Shown here in pieces: positions 33,801-42,279 of a stretch of DNA of 64,000 nt. The notes under the pieces were generated by a model, which had not been told where the DNA came from, searched no databases, and saw only the letters and a list, made by a program, of their open reading frames with translations. The stretch comes from Deltaproteobacteria bacterium. Its GTDB lineage: Bacteria; Lernaellota; Lernaellaia; JACKCT01. The stretch lies in assembly GCA_027493875.1 (NCBI GenBank), contig JAOSJX010000007.1:1-64000 (forward strand). The letters are read 5' to 3'. The stretch's first letter is position 1; each line of letters opens with the position of its first letter. A program made the position numbers and the translations under genes.

Positions 33801-34059
33801 GCGTGAGTTTCGAAACGATCAGTGAACGCGTCGCCGCCTTCGCCGCGTCGTGGCGCCGGCCGGCGTTGAAATAGGCTTCGGCAAGCTGAAACGTGGTGTC
33901 GACGTTATTTGGATCGGCCGCGTAAGCCTCTTCGAGGTTTCGAACGTCCTCGGAAACGGCCTGGGAAGAAGCGGGATCACCGGGCTCGCCGCCGCACGCG
34001 GCCAGCGCGCCGATCCAGGCGGCGACGAGGGTGAGGAAAACGCGTCGCCGTCGGGTCAC
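30834..34059 (-). CDS. Giant LRR lipoprotein with N-terminal TPR-like region
   Basis: About 1,070 residues, one frame break near 33690. GTG at 34059 gives a lipoprotein signal FLTLVAAWIGALAACGG. Next come TPR-like helices (LEEAYAADPNNVDTTFQLAE, AYFNAGRRHDAAKAATRSL), a second helical region, then 29 leucine-rich repeats of 23-24 residues with the pattern LxxLdLxxTxVtDaGLahLa, the GALA/RNase-inhibitor-like type, through to the C-terminus. Such a solenoid would be about 700 residues of protein-binding surface outside the inner membrane or on the cell surface. The start overlaps the stop of the SUMF1 lipoprotein gene upstream (GTGA), so the two are coupled. Confidence 0.85.
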
Positions 34060-35074
34060 GGCATGGACCGGGCGGGGCGGAATCCCAGATTGTCGAAACG
34101 CCGTTCCGCCGTGTCGCCGCCTCGCGATGCCGAACGGCACGCGTCGCCGCCGCTCCCCCAGCCGCATCCGCGGATCACGAAGTCGTCCTCGTCCAGCGTC
34201 GCGATCGGATCGGTCGCCGGTTCGGCGGGCGGCGTCTCGTCATAAACGTCCTCCACCCATTCCCAGACGTTGCCGATCGTGTCGTACAGCCCCTGGCGTT
34301 GGGTTGCTTTTGCCCGACCGGATGCGTGCCGCCGCCGCTGTTCGCCGCGTACCACGCAATCGCGTCCAGCGATGTCGGCCCGTCCGCGGGGATGGCCCCG
34401 GTGGTACCCGCCCGCGCGGCGTATTCCCACTCGGCTTCGGTGGGCAACCGGTAGCCGTCGCAGGACCGGTCCACACGGCCACCGTTGTAACACGGGGATA
34501 GACCTTCGCTTTGACTGAGCCAGTTCAAATAGGCGAGCGCATCAGCACGGCTCACGCAGACGACGGGATGGGCATCGTTTTGCGGATACGGCGGCGCGTT
34601 CCAGGCGACGCCGTCGGTCGGCACGGAGCCGTTTTGCGCGCTGCACGAGCCTTCTTTTTCCGCACCGGTGACGTAGCCCGTAGCCGCGACGAACTTTTTA
34701 TACTCCCCGACGGTGACTTCGGTGTTTTTCAATAGAAACGGCTTGGAGATCGAGACCGGACGCAACGCGAACTCGTTCTTTTCACGGCCCGCTTCGTCTT
34801 TCGGCGACCCCATCAGAAATTTTCCAGCGGCGATCGTCACCATTTCCGAGCCGACCGTCTTGGCGGCCGCCGCGGCTCCCATGGGCGGCGCCGTGGCCGG
34901 TTGCCCCGGCTGCGGTGCCGGCGCTTGCGGGGCCTGTTGCGGTGCCGGTTGACCTTGTTGGGGCGCGGGCTCGGTATCCTTGCCGCACGACACCGCGAAC
35001 AACACCGCCGCGCAGACCGCGATAACGGCCAAACCGACCCAAAATCGACGAAATTTTCTATATCGACGAAGCAT
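34056..35074 (-). CDS. SUMF1-domain lipoprotein, one frame break
   Basis: About 340 residues. Signal FWVGLAVIAVCAAVLFAVSC with lipobox Cys, then a Pro/Gln-rich linker (QQGQPAPQQAPQAPAPQPGQ). The SUMF1 domain follows: VTIAAGKFLMGSPKDEAGRE, LLKNTEVTVGEYKKFVAATG, AHPVVCVSRADALAYLNWLS, GYRLPTEAEWEYAARAGTTG, and after the break near 34290 LYDTIGNVWEWVEDVYDE, FVIRGCGWGSGGDACRSASR and LGFRPARSMP. The C-terminal Cys in GDACRS is not the CxxxC pair of true formylglycine-generating enzymes, so sulphatase activation is unlikely. Translationally coupled to the LRR lipoprotein, its probable partner. Confidence 0.82.
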
Positions 35075-35153
35075 GCGCCGCTCTCGATGTAATCGATACG
35101 ATTCTAGGAAAACCGAATCACCGGCGCAATGTCGGATGAATCCCGGAAATCGG

Positions 35154-36241
35154 TCAGGCCGCGGCTTCGGTCGCCGCCAGTTTCGCGCGGTGGTCGTGAA
35201 CGCGGGGGTTCATGAGGCGGTACCACAGCGGCGGGATAAGGGCGATGACAACCATCGCCGCGTAACCCGCCGGAAGCTGCGGGCTTTCATCGAAGTGGCG
35301 AAGAATTTGATAGCGCCGCAGCGGTGCGGCGTGGTGGTCCGAGTGGCGCTGCAGGTGAAACAGAAAATAATTCGTCACGACGTGGCTGGCGTTCCACGAG
35401 TGCAGCGGCGTGACCTGCTCAAAACGGCCCTCGGCGATTTCGCGGCGCGCGAGGCCGTAATGCTCGATGTAATTGACGACCTCCAGGAGGCTGACGCCGA
35501 CCAAGCTCTGGGCGAGGTAGTAGACGATTGCGAGCGGGCCGAAAACCACGCCGAAGAACGCGGCCAGGCCGATCTGCAACGCCAATCCCTGGAGAATCTG
35601 GTTGCGCGGGTGCCACGTCCGGAGTTTCAGGCGCGTAAGGCGCGCCGCCTCGATGCGCCACGCGCTGGCGAAGCCGCCGATGATCGAGCGCGGCAGGAAC
35701 GCGTAAACCGATTCGCCCAAGCGCGACGTCGCCGGATCGCGCGGCGTGGCCACGTAACGGTGGTGGCCGAAAACGTGCTCGACGGCCCAGTGCGTGTAAA
35801 ACACGGTCCAAAGAAGTGTCTTGCCGAGAAACCGCTCCCACTTGTTCGGCCGGTGGACGAGTTCGTGCGACACGTTGATGCCGACCGCCCCGGTCATGAT
35901 CCCGACCGAAATCACCGCGCCGATAAACCCCGCCGGGCCGAGCGCGCCGCTTCCCGCGACGTACGCGCCGTAAAAACGACCGCCACCTGAACGGGCACGA
36001 CGAGCCACGTGATCCACCGGAACGCGCGCCGCTCGACGAGTTCGTCCTCCTCCTCGGGCGAGGGATTGTCTGTGCGCAGCCCGAGCATCCAGTCGATCAG
36101 CGGCACCAGCCCGAAAACGATCAGCAGCGTCTGAAAATGCCACAGACCGCCCCGCCAATAGCCCGTCATCACGCAGATCGGCAGCGTGTAAATAATAAGA
36201 AACGGCCACGGGCTGAGCGAAGATTTCGTTTTTTCGGACAT
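35154..36241 (-). CDS. alkB: AlkB-type membrane di-iron alkane monooxygenase
   Basis: About 362 residues after joining frames near 35970. Membrane helices at the N-terminus (WPFLIIYTLPICVMTGYWRG) and throughout. The histidine boxes are all present: HELVHRPNKWERF, EHVFGHHRYVATPRDPATS, NYIEHYGLARRE and LQRHSDHHAAPLRRYQ, the signatures of alkane 1-monooxygenase. It would hydroxylate terminal carbons of alkanes or fatty acyl chains with electrons from rubredoxin. No rubredoxin domain is fused and none lies next to it. ATG at 36241. No regulatory gene is evident. Confidence 0.9.
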
Positions 36242-36381
36242 CCGGCGGATTGTCCGATGCGCGCCCCGCCCGCGTCAAGGTCTCGCCGGTTTTTTTGGTC
36301 CGCCGCGCCCTCGGTTTGCCGCAAACGCGGCGAATGCTATGAATAGGGTCTCGAATTCGCGGGAACAAAAAGGATGGTGCG

Positions 36382-37175
36382 ATGAAATACGTCATGGTGG
36401 GGCTGGCCCTTGCTCTTAACTCGCCGCGGTCTCGCCGGCCGCCGCGCAATTCCGCGCGCCGGAAGTGGCCGAGCACGAATCCGCGGTCACCGCGATCAAA
36501 TACATCGACACCGGCGAAACCCTCTACAACTTCCGCTGGGAGGCGACGCGCACCAACGACGGCGGCAAAACCGTCGTCACGGTCAAGGGCAACGGCGACA
36601 ACGCCAAACAGGGCGCGGAACGCATTACGTGGACCGAGGAAGGGCAGTTCGAAATCGGTGCGGACGGACTGCGTTCGCGGTATTGGAAAAAAGACTCGGC
36701 CGGCGCGGAAAAAATGCATTGGAAGCTGGAATATGATTACGCCGCGAAAACGGCGCACTACGCCTGGTCCGACGACGTCACGGGCAAAAAAGAGAACAAG
36801 GATATCGCCCTGGAAGAGAATTTCATCCCCGGCGACGTGCTTTTCTGGCTCCTGCGCGGCTATCCCTTCGAGCAAAGCGAAGGCTACACGCTCAAAGGCG
36901 AGATGGTCATGACCGAAGGCAACACGATGGGCGGCGCCCTGATCCACCGCGGCGAGGAAAAAATCAAAACGCCGTTCGGCGAAATCGACTGCTACAAAAT
37001 CGAACTGAAGCCCACGAGCCTCATCCTCGGCATCGCCGCCCCGAAAATGTACGCGTGGTACACCAAGGCCGAACCGCACGTTTTTCTGCGTTTCGACGGC
37101 CGCGATGACGGCCTGACCAACCCCCGCACGATGAACGTGCTGCTCGAATACGAACCGAAGGCGGCGGTCAAGTAG
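36382..37175 (+). CDS. Periplasmic DUF3108-like protein, one frame break
   Basis: About 264 residues. The ATG at 36382 opens a signal peptide MKYVMVGLALAL, and after a break near 36420 the other frame continues LAAVSPAAAQFRAPEVAEHE. The mature part is beta-rich: TGETLYNFRWEATRTNDGGK, TVVTVKGNGDNAKQGAERIT, GEEKIKTPFGEIDCYKIELK, MYAWYTKAEPHVFLRFDGRD. This pattern, a sugar- or lipid-binding-like barrel with an EIDCYKIEL strand, resembles DUF3108 and related proteins of unknown function. Divergent from the AlkB gene, with 140 bases between the starts. Confidence 0.65.
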
Positions 37176-37210
37176 AATCTACGAACGGAGGCAGTCCGCG
37201 GACTCCTCTC

Positions 37211-40027
37211 TCAGCACCCGCAACACCCGCCATCATCGTCATCGTCATCATCGTCGCCGACGGGGACCGTGTCGTCGTCACCTTCGGTGTCGTCGTCGAG
37301 ATCGTCGTCCGCCGTGTCGTCGTCGCCGGTTGTGTCATCGTCGCCCGTATCGTCGTCGGAGGTATCGTCGTCGCCGGTGTCGTCGTCGCTTTCGGTGTCG
37401 TCGTCTCCCGTGTCGTCGTCGGCGGGAATCGTGGTGGACGTCGTGGTCGTGGTGGTCGTCGACGTCGTGGTCGTGGTGGCCGACGGGTCGAACCAGCCGC
37501 GCACGCGGATGTTGTCGATGCCCCAATATTGCCCGATCAGCGGGCCGGCGACGTAATGGAATCGGAAAAAGATCTGCGGTTGGTAGTCAAGCTGCGGCAG
37601 ATCGAAAATCTTCGCGCCCTCGTCGCTGTCCAGGCGGTAGCGCGCGATCCGCGTCCAGGTCTGGCCGTCGAGCGAATATTCCACGTCGCCGTAATCGAGG
37701 AAATCGGCCTCGAACACGTGCGTGAATTGGAGTCTGATGTCGTAGTGGGCGTGCGCGTCCACCGGTGGCGAAATGAGTTGCTCGTCCAGTTTGGCGAACA
37801 CTCCCGCGTTGTCCTTGTCGGCGATCGCGAACAGGCCCGTAAAATTGGGCGAGCCGCGTCCGCCGGGATTGTCCGTGTTCCAGGTGTGCGTCGTGGAGCC
37901 GCCGTCGATCACCTGCCACTCGTCGATGCTGTCCGTATCCCAGTATTCAACGAGCAGATCGTCCGGGCCGTCGGGCGTCGCCGACAGCTCGACGAGGTTG
38001 TTGTCCTCCTGCCCGAACGCATCCATCGCGCGCACCACGTAAAACTGCTCGATCCCGTTCGGCACCGGATCGTCGGTGAACGGCCCGTTGTTCGTCGTCG
38101 CGACGGGATCGCCGAAATCCTGGCCGCCCGAACTCGTCGCCCGGTACACGTTGTATTGGACGCTCGTGTCGTCGGAGGCCGGATCCCAATAGAGCGTCAC
38201 GACGGCGTCCCCGGCGGTCGCGCCGGTCAGGCCCGCGAAAATCGGCGGCGCACAATCGGCCGCCGCCACGTCGGTTTTCGGAACGTCGGTGCCGCCGTCG
38301 CCGTCGTCCGCGTCGATATACGTCGCCGTGATGGCGTCGTCGTGCGCGAGCTGCAACACGCCGTCCGTCAACGGGACGCCGGGCGCCGTCGTGATGGCGC
38401 CGGTGTAGATGCCTTGCGTTTCCGTCGTGTCGAGCGTGACCGTTTCGCCGCCCGGCTCGGTGTCACTGGCGACGTTGACGGTGATCGTCGGCGCCGTGAG
38501 GTCGAGATCCGTCACGCGGATGTTGATCAGATCGTCGCACGAGTAAAGACTGTCGATATAAATCTTTCCGTCCGGGCTGCGCAGCAATTGCTGGAGGTAG
38601 AGGTACGCCTCCACCACGTCGATGCGCCCGCGGCCGAAGGTGTTGTCCTCGCCCGCCGTGCCGAGATCGACGGCGGTTTCATAGAGCGCGAATTTTACGT
38701 CCTCGGGGCTCGCTTCGGGAAACGCGTCGCGCAAAAGCACCACCGCGCCGGCCACGTGAGGCGTCGCCATCGACGTGCCGGACAGCAGACCGTACTGATT
38801 TCCCGGCATCGTCGAACGCACGTCCACGCCCACCGCGCTCACTTCCGGTTTGATGGTCGCGCTGTCGCATCCCGACGGTCCCTGGCTCGAAAAACTCGCG
38901 ATCGTCGTCGCGTCCTGGTTCAGCGCGCCGACGGCGAAGGCGTTGACGTCGGTCTCGATGCGGTCCGCGGGCGTGCGCAGCGTCATCGAACCCGATCCCT
39001 CGTTGCCCGCGGCCCAAACGGTCACGATGCCGGCGGCTTCCGCGGCGTCGATGGCGGCCCACATCTGCTCGTCGCAATGCGGCACTCCGTGATAGAGCGG
39101 GCTGATGCCCCACGAGTTGCTGATGACGTCCGGCACGTCCTCCATCGTTCCCGGATTCCCGTCCGGGTCGACCGCCCATTGGAACGCGAGGATCGAATCG
39201 TCGATCGTCTGCTGAATCGATACGCGATCGATGGTGCCCGACGCGATCCACTTGGCGCCCGGCGCCATGCCGGTCGTGTTGGTGCCGCCGTCGTCGCCGG
39301 CGATCGTGCCCATGGTGTGCGTGCCGTGGTAGCCGGCGTCGAAGGGGAAGGTCGTATTGGTGACCGGATCGAACCACGCGTGCTCCGGCTGCACGCCGCC
39401 GTCCAATCCGCGCCAGCGCGAGGCGAGGGCCGGATGCGTGCCGTCCACACCGGTATCGCAATTCGATGCCAGCGCCGTCGAGCCGTCGAAACCGAGCGCC
39501 CATAGCTCGGGCGCTCGCGTGGCGACGATGCCCGGTTCAACCGCCGCCGCGAAACCGGTTCCGACGTCGACGATCGGCTCCTCCGTCGGCTGGATGTTCT
39601 CGATTTTGTAGGAGAGGAAAATCTTGGCGACGTCCTTGCGGTTCGCCACCTGATCGAAAACGTCCGGCCGCGCGCGCAGCGTGACCGCGTTGGTAATCCA
39701 GTACGCCCGGACGATTTCCGCCCGGCCCGTGAGGCGCGCTTTTTCGAGTTCGGCGAGCAGGGGTTCCTGCGTCTCCGCGGCCAATTCCTGGAGCGCCGTT
39801 ACAACTTCGTAGTGGCGCTGGTCCAAATCGGCGCCGCGGGATTCCAGATCACTTAGAAGCGCCCGCAGATCGACTTGATCCGAGAGAATGACAAGGCCCT
39901 GAACCATCCCGTCCGAGGCGGACACGGCGGCGAGTTCGTCTTCAAGGTTCGGGTCGACCCACGCGGCCTGAACGGCGGTCGACGCCAACAGCACAACACC
40001 AAAGATCGCAAATACATGGCGAAACAT
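37211..40027 (-). CDS. Secreted S8 subtilase with Asp-rich Cys-ending tail
   Basis: Intact, 938 residues. ATG at 40027 with GGAGG seven bases upstream; signal MFRHVFAIFGVVLLASTAVQ then AAWVD. An inhibitor-like propeptide (about residues 25-150) precedes the S8 domain: Asp in NCDTGVDGTHP (about 191), His in HGTHTMGTIAG (about 234), oxyanion Asn in ISNSWG (about 304), Ser in GTSMATPHVAGA (about 419). Then an Ig-like region, a fibronectin type III-like domain (LTGATAGDAVVTLYWDPASD) and a jelly-roll-like domain (HYDIRLQFTHVFEADFLDYG). The last 90 residues are a Thr-rich linker, repeated DDDTGDDDT units and the end DDDDGGCCGC. There is no transmembrane helix after it. Confidence 0.92.
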   Translation of the reverse strand: MFRHVFAIFGVVLLASTAVQAAWVDPNLEDELAAVSASDGMVQGLVILSDQVDLRALLSDLESRGADLDQRHYEVVTALQELAAETQEPLLAELEKARLTGRAEIVRAYWITNAVTLRARPDVFDQVANRKDVAKIFLSYKIENIQPTEEPIVDVGTGFAAAVEPGIVATRAPELWALGFDGSTALASNCDTGVDGTHPALASRWRGLDGGVQPEHAWFDPVTNTTFPFDAGYHGTHTMGTIAGDDGGTNTTGMAPGAKWIASGTIDRVSIQQTIDDSILAFQWAVDPDGNPGTMEDVPDVISNSWGISPLYHGVPHCDEQMWAAIDAAEAAGIVTVWAAGNEGSGSMTLRTPADRIETDVNAFAVGALNQDATTIASFSSQGPSGCDSATIKPEVSAVGVDVRSTMPGNQYGLLSGTSMATPHVAGAVVLLRDAFPEASPEDVKFALYETAVDLGTAGEDNTFGRGRIDVVEAYLYLQQLLRSPDGKIYIDSLYSCDDLINIRVTDLDLTAPTITVNVASDTEPGGETVTLDTTETQGIYTGAITTAPGVPLTDGVLQLAHDDAITATYIDADDGDGGTDVPKTDVAAADCAPPIFAGLTGATAGDAVVTLYWDPASDDTSVQYNVYRATSSGGQDFGDPVATTNNGPFTDDPVPNGIEQFYVVRAMDAFGQEDNNLVELSATPDGPDDLLVEYWDTDSIDEWQVIDGGSTTHTWNTDNPGGRGSPNFTGLFAIADKDNAGVFAKLDEQLISPPVDAHAHYDIRLQFTHVFEADFLDYGDVEYSLDGQTWTRIARYRLDSDEGAKIFDLPQLDYQPQIFFRFHYVAGPLIGQYWGIDNIRVRGWFDPSATTTTTSTTTTTTTSTTIPADDDTGDDDTESDDDTGDDDTSDDDTGDDDTTGDDDTADDDLDDDTEGDDDTVPVGDDDDDDDDGGCCGC

Positions 40028-40204
40028 TTTTTCTCCTCCAAGTACCACGACCAGGCCGGAGAACGGCCCGACAAGGCCATCATGGTAGGCCCCGCGGAAC
40101 CGAAAATCAACGAGAAAGGCGCGGGTTTACGGGAGTGCCGAGGTTACCAGCCTCCCCAAAATTAACGATCGGAATTTCCCGGCGAACTGAAACAAATGTT
40201 GTTT

Positions 40205-40918
40205 TCAGGCACGCCGGGCGTTCCATACATGCCGCATAGCAACAAAAAGACCTCCCACAATCGCAAGGCCCACGGCGGCTCCAATGACCCAGACAATCGC
40301 CGAAGCTACTTTTGCCCCAGGACTCAACGGTTCAGGGGTGTCGTCCTTCACCGGCTCGACGGTCCAGACGCCTTTTTTCTCTTCCTGAGCATCGGATTGC
40401 GCCCGGTCATACAATTTTTCGATACTCGGATCGATCTCATCATACACACTTCGATAAGCAAGACCCTCTCGCACGAGGATAAAACCGAGATATTCGCCGC
40501 CGTCGACGATCACGTGAACCAGGAGACGGCCTTCGCGATCGCGGTGGCCGAACGCGGCGTTGGCGTCATCGAGGTTGAGCCCGACGCGTCGATCAAGCAC
40601 CAACTCCCGCACCCGCGCGTCGGCGTCCTCGCGGTACACGCCCTCGGGCATCTTGGGGTGGCGGATCGGCAACGGGTCGATGCCGATGACCCGAACGCGT
40701 TCGATTTCGCCGGTATCCAGTTTTACGGTGAGAAAAACCGATTGCTCGACATGCGTCACGACGCCGGCGAGCGGCGGAATCGCGTGCGCGACGCCCGCGT
40801 GAACCACCGCCGCAACGAGCACGGCGACGAGCGCGCCGAGCGTTCGACGTGTATGGACATCGGATGAACGCGCGACGCACCGAATCACGCGGAACCTCTT
40901 GTCGCCGGTGGGCCCCAC
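40205..40918 (-). CDS. Thermonuclease-like protein with N-terminal signal and C-terminal span
   Basis: 237 residues as drawn from 40918; a GTG at 40888 is another start. A hydrophobic signal (LGALVAVLVAAVVHAGVAHA) leads to an SNase-like OB fold: VRVIGIDPLPIRHPKMPEGV, ARVRELVLDRRVGLNLDD, DREGRLLVHVIVDGGEYLGF, LVREGLAYRSVYDEIDP and LYDRAQSDAQEEKKGVW. The catalytic arginines have counterparts in VRVIG and DREGRLLV. A C-terminal helix (VASAIVWVIGAAVGLAIVGG) and short basic tail would tether the nuclease outside the inner membrane. In thermonuclease the motif IGIDTPE follows; here it is IGIDPLPI, so activity may be altered. Confidence 0.8.
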   Translation of the reverse strand: MGPTGDKRFRVIRCVARSSDVHTRRTLGALVAVLVAAVVHAGVAHAIPPLAGVVTHVEQSVFLTVKLDTGEIERVRVIGIDPLPIRHPKMPEGVYREDADARVRELVLDRRVGLNLDDANAAFGHRDREGRLLVHVIVDGGEYLGFILVREGLAYRSVYDEIDPSIEKLYDRAQSDAQEEKKGVWTVEPVKDDTPEPLSPGAKVASAIVWVIGAAVGLAIVGGLFVAMRHVWNARRA

Positions 40919-41014
40919 ATCCTAATGACGAGAAGATAAAATAAAAAGACTGGAAATCGTCGTCACAACCTCAGCGTGGCGCCGGTCCCGGCCTGCACCA
41001 CGGATTTCCAGCCC

Positions 41015-41194
41015 TTAAGAAAGTCGCGCTCGAATATCGACGTGTTCCGAGAATATAACGAGGCCTCGCGCCGTCCCATCCGAGGCGGACGCGGCGGCGA
41101 GTTCGTCTTCGAGATTCGGATCGACCCACGCGGCCTGAACGGCGGTCGACGTAAAAAGCACCGCCAGGAAGATCGAGATACCATAGCGAAACAT
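41015..41194 (-). pseudogene. Duplicated 5' stump of the S8 subtilase gene
   Basis: Sixty codons from an ATG at 41194 (GGAGG upstream) to a stop at 41015. The protein TSTAVQAAWVDPNLEDELAA matches the start of the subtilase at 40027, and the DNA is highly similar for about 150 bases, including the shared run GCGGCGAGTTCGTCTTC. After DIRARLS the frame stops; a second frame continues ERDFLKGWKSVVQ and then ends. No protease domain follows. It is therefore a copy of the signal peptide and propeptide start only, left after a duplication or recombination. Confidence 0.8.
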
Positions 41195-41270
41195 TGTTGA
41201 CACCCTCCAACAACGAAGGCCCGGGAAGATCTTCATCGTAGGTCCCGAGAGGGTGAAAATCTACGAACGC

Positions 41271-41678
41271 TCAGGCCGCCGTCCGCCGCAATTTGCGCAG
41301 GACGAAATATTTGATGAGCCAGTCGATCCGCCCGCGCAGAACGTAGTGCATGCCGCCGATGTGCATGATTTTCTTGACGCGGTCGCGCATGGCCGGTTTG
41401 TAGCAGTGCACCGGGCAGGCCTGGCACTTCGGTTTCGGGTCCATCGGGCAGAGAATCCGCCGCTTGTAGGCGTAGTCGAGAAAGCGCTCGCAATCGGGGC
41501 AAAGCGTCCCCCGCGCATGTCCGTGCTTCTTGTGGCAAAAAACTTCCGTAAACGCGCGCAACACGCCGAGGTCGTGGTCGAGCTTGTGGCGGAGTTCGTC
41601 CGTGAGTTCGACGTCCTCCTCGGTCAGCGCCGAGATTTTCTTTTTGTAGATTCTTTCGATGTCCGCGGTGCTCAGCAT
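41271..41678 (-). CDS. ygbA: YgbA-like (nitrous oxide-stimulated promoter family) Cys-rich protein
   Basis: 135 residues from the ATG at 41678, preceded by GAGG; a longer frame opens upstream at 41741. The Cys/His-rich core FCHKKHGHARGTLCPDCERF, LDYAYKRRILCPMDPKPKCQ, ACPVHCYKPAMRDRVKKIMH, IGGMHYVLRG matches YgbA. The name comes from an E. coli promoter activated by NO-related stress through NsrR. Eight cysteines in the core could bind a metal or cluster; function unknown. No NsrR site was recognised upstream. Confidence 0.85.
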   Translation of the reverse strand: MLSTADIERIYKKKISALTEEDVELTDELRHKLDHDLGVLRAFTEVFCHKKHGHARGTLCPDCERFLDYAYKRRILCPMDPKPKCQACPVHCYKPAMRDRVKKIMHIGGMHYVLRGRIDWLIKYFVLRKLRRTAA

Positions 41679-41759
41679 GGTTCGCCTCGATTCGGGGTTA
41701 TCGTAGCGGACCGCCGCGCGCCGCGCTTTGACGCGGGTCAATTGAGGCGCGTCAGCAAC

Positions 41760-42279
41760 CTAACGAAAACGCCACCAAATCAGGCGTTCCACCTTGTCCG
41801 GACGGATCAGCCCCGGCAAATCACCCACGTCGACAAATCCGAGGCGTTTGTAGAACGCGACGGCGTTTGCGTTCGATCCGGCGACCAGCACGAAATAATC
41901 GCGCAGTTGCGGCGGGCACTCGTCGCAAATCGCCTCGAGAATCGCGCGGCCCAAACCGCGCCGCCGGTACGGCGTGTCGAGCGCGAGAATTTCCAAAAAC
42001 CGGCCGCCGAGAAACGACGGCTGCACAATGCACACCCCGGCGATCTCCTCGCCCGCCGGCGCGTGGCCGGCGTCGGGAACGGCCAGCACGCGCGCCATGC
42101 CGGCGTCGACCATGCCGCCGAGGTAATCGGCGATCCGGTCCGGTGAAAAATCGTAGCTCTGCCACGGTTCGGCATGCAGCATGATCTCGACCACACGCCC
42201 GATATGCGCCCGCCGCATCCGCACCAGCTTGTAGCCGCCCGCCAGCTTCGTGACGTCCGGGAAAAAAACTCAGCGCCAT
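41760..42279 (-). CDS. GNAT-family N-acetyltransferase, one frame break
   Basis: About 173 residues. The ATG (42277-42279) overlaps the stop of the SGNH gene upstream. MALSFFP is followed by a break in the A run at 42262-42268, then DVTKLAGGYKLVRMRRAHIG. The acetyl-CoA site is the usual pattern LEILALDTPYRRRGLGRAIL, with LGRAILEAICDEC, and the C-terminal motif NANAVAFYKRLGFVDVGDLP. Substrate unknown; RimI-like proportions. Its coupling to an SGNH esterase suggests acyl or acetyl group handling in the same pathway, but that is inference. Confidence 0.82.

Noticed and set aside
37220..37470. Short tandem repeats of GTCGTC and GTCGTCGTC, resembling a CRISPR or satellite
   Set aside because: They are codons of the DDDTGDDDT-type repeat in the subtilase tail; no spacer-repeat regularity.
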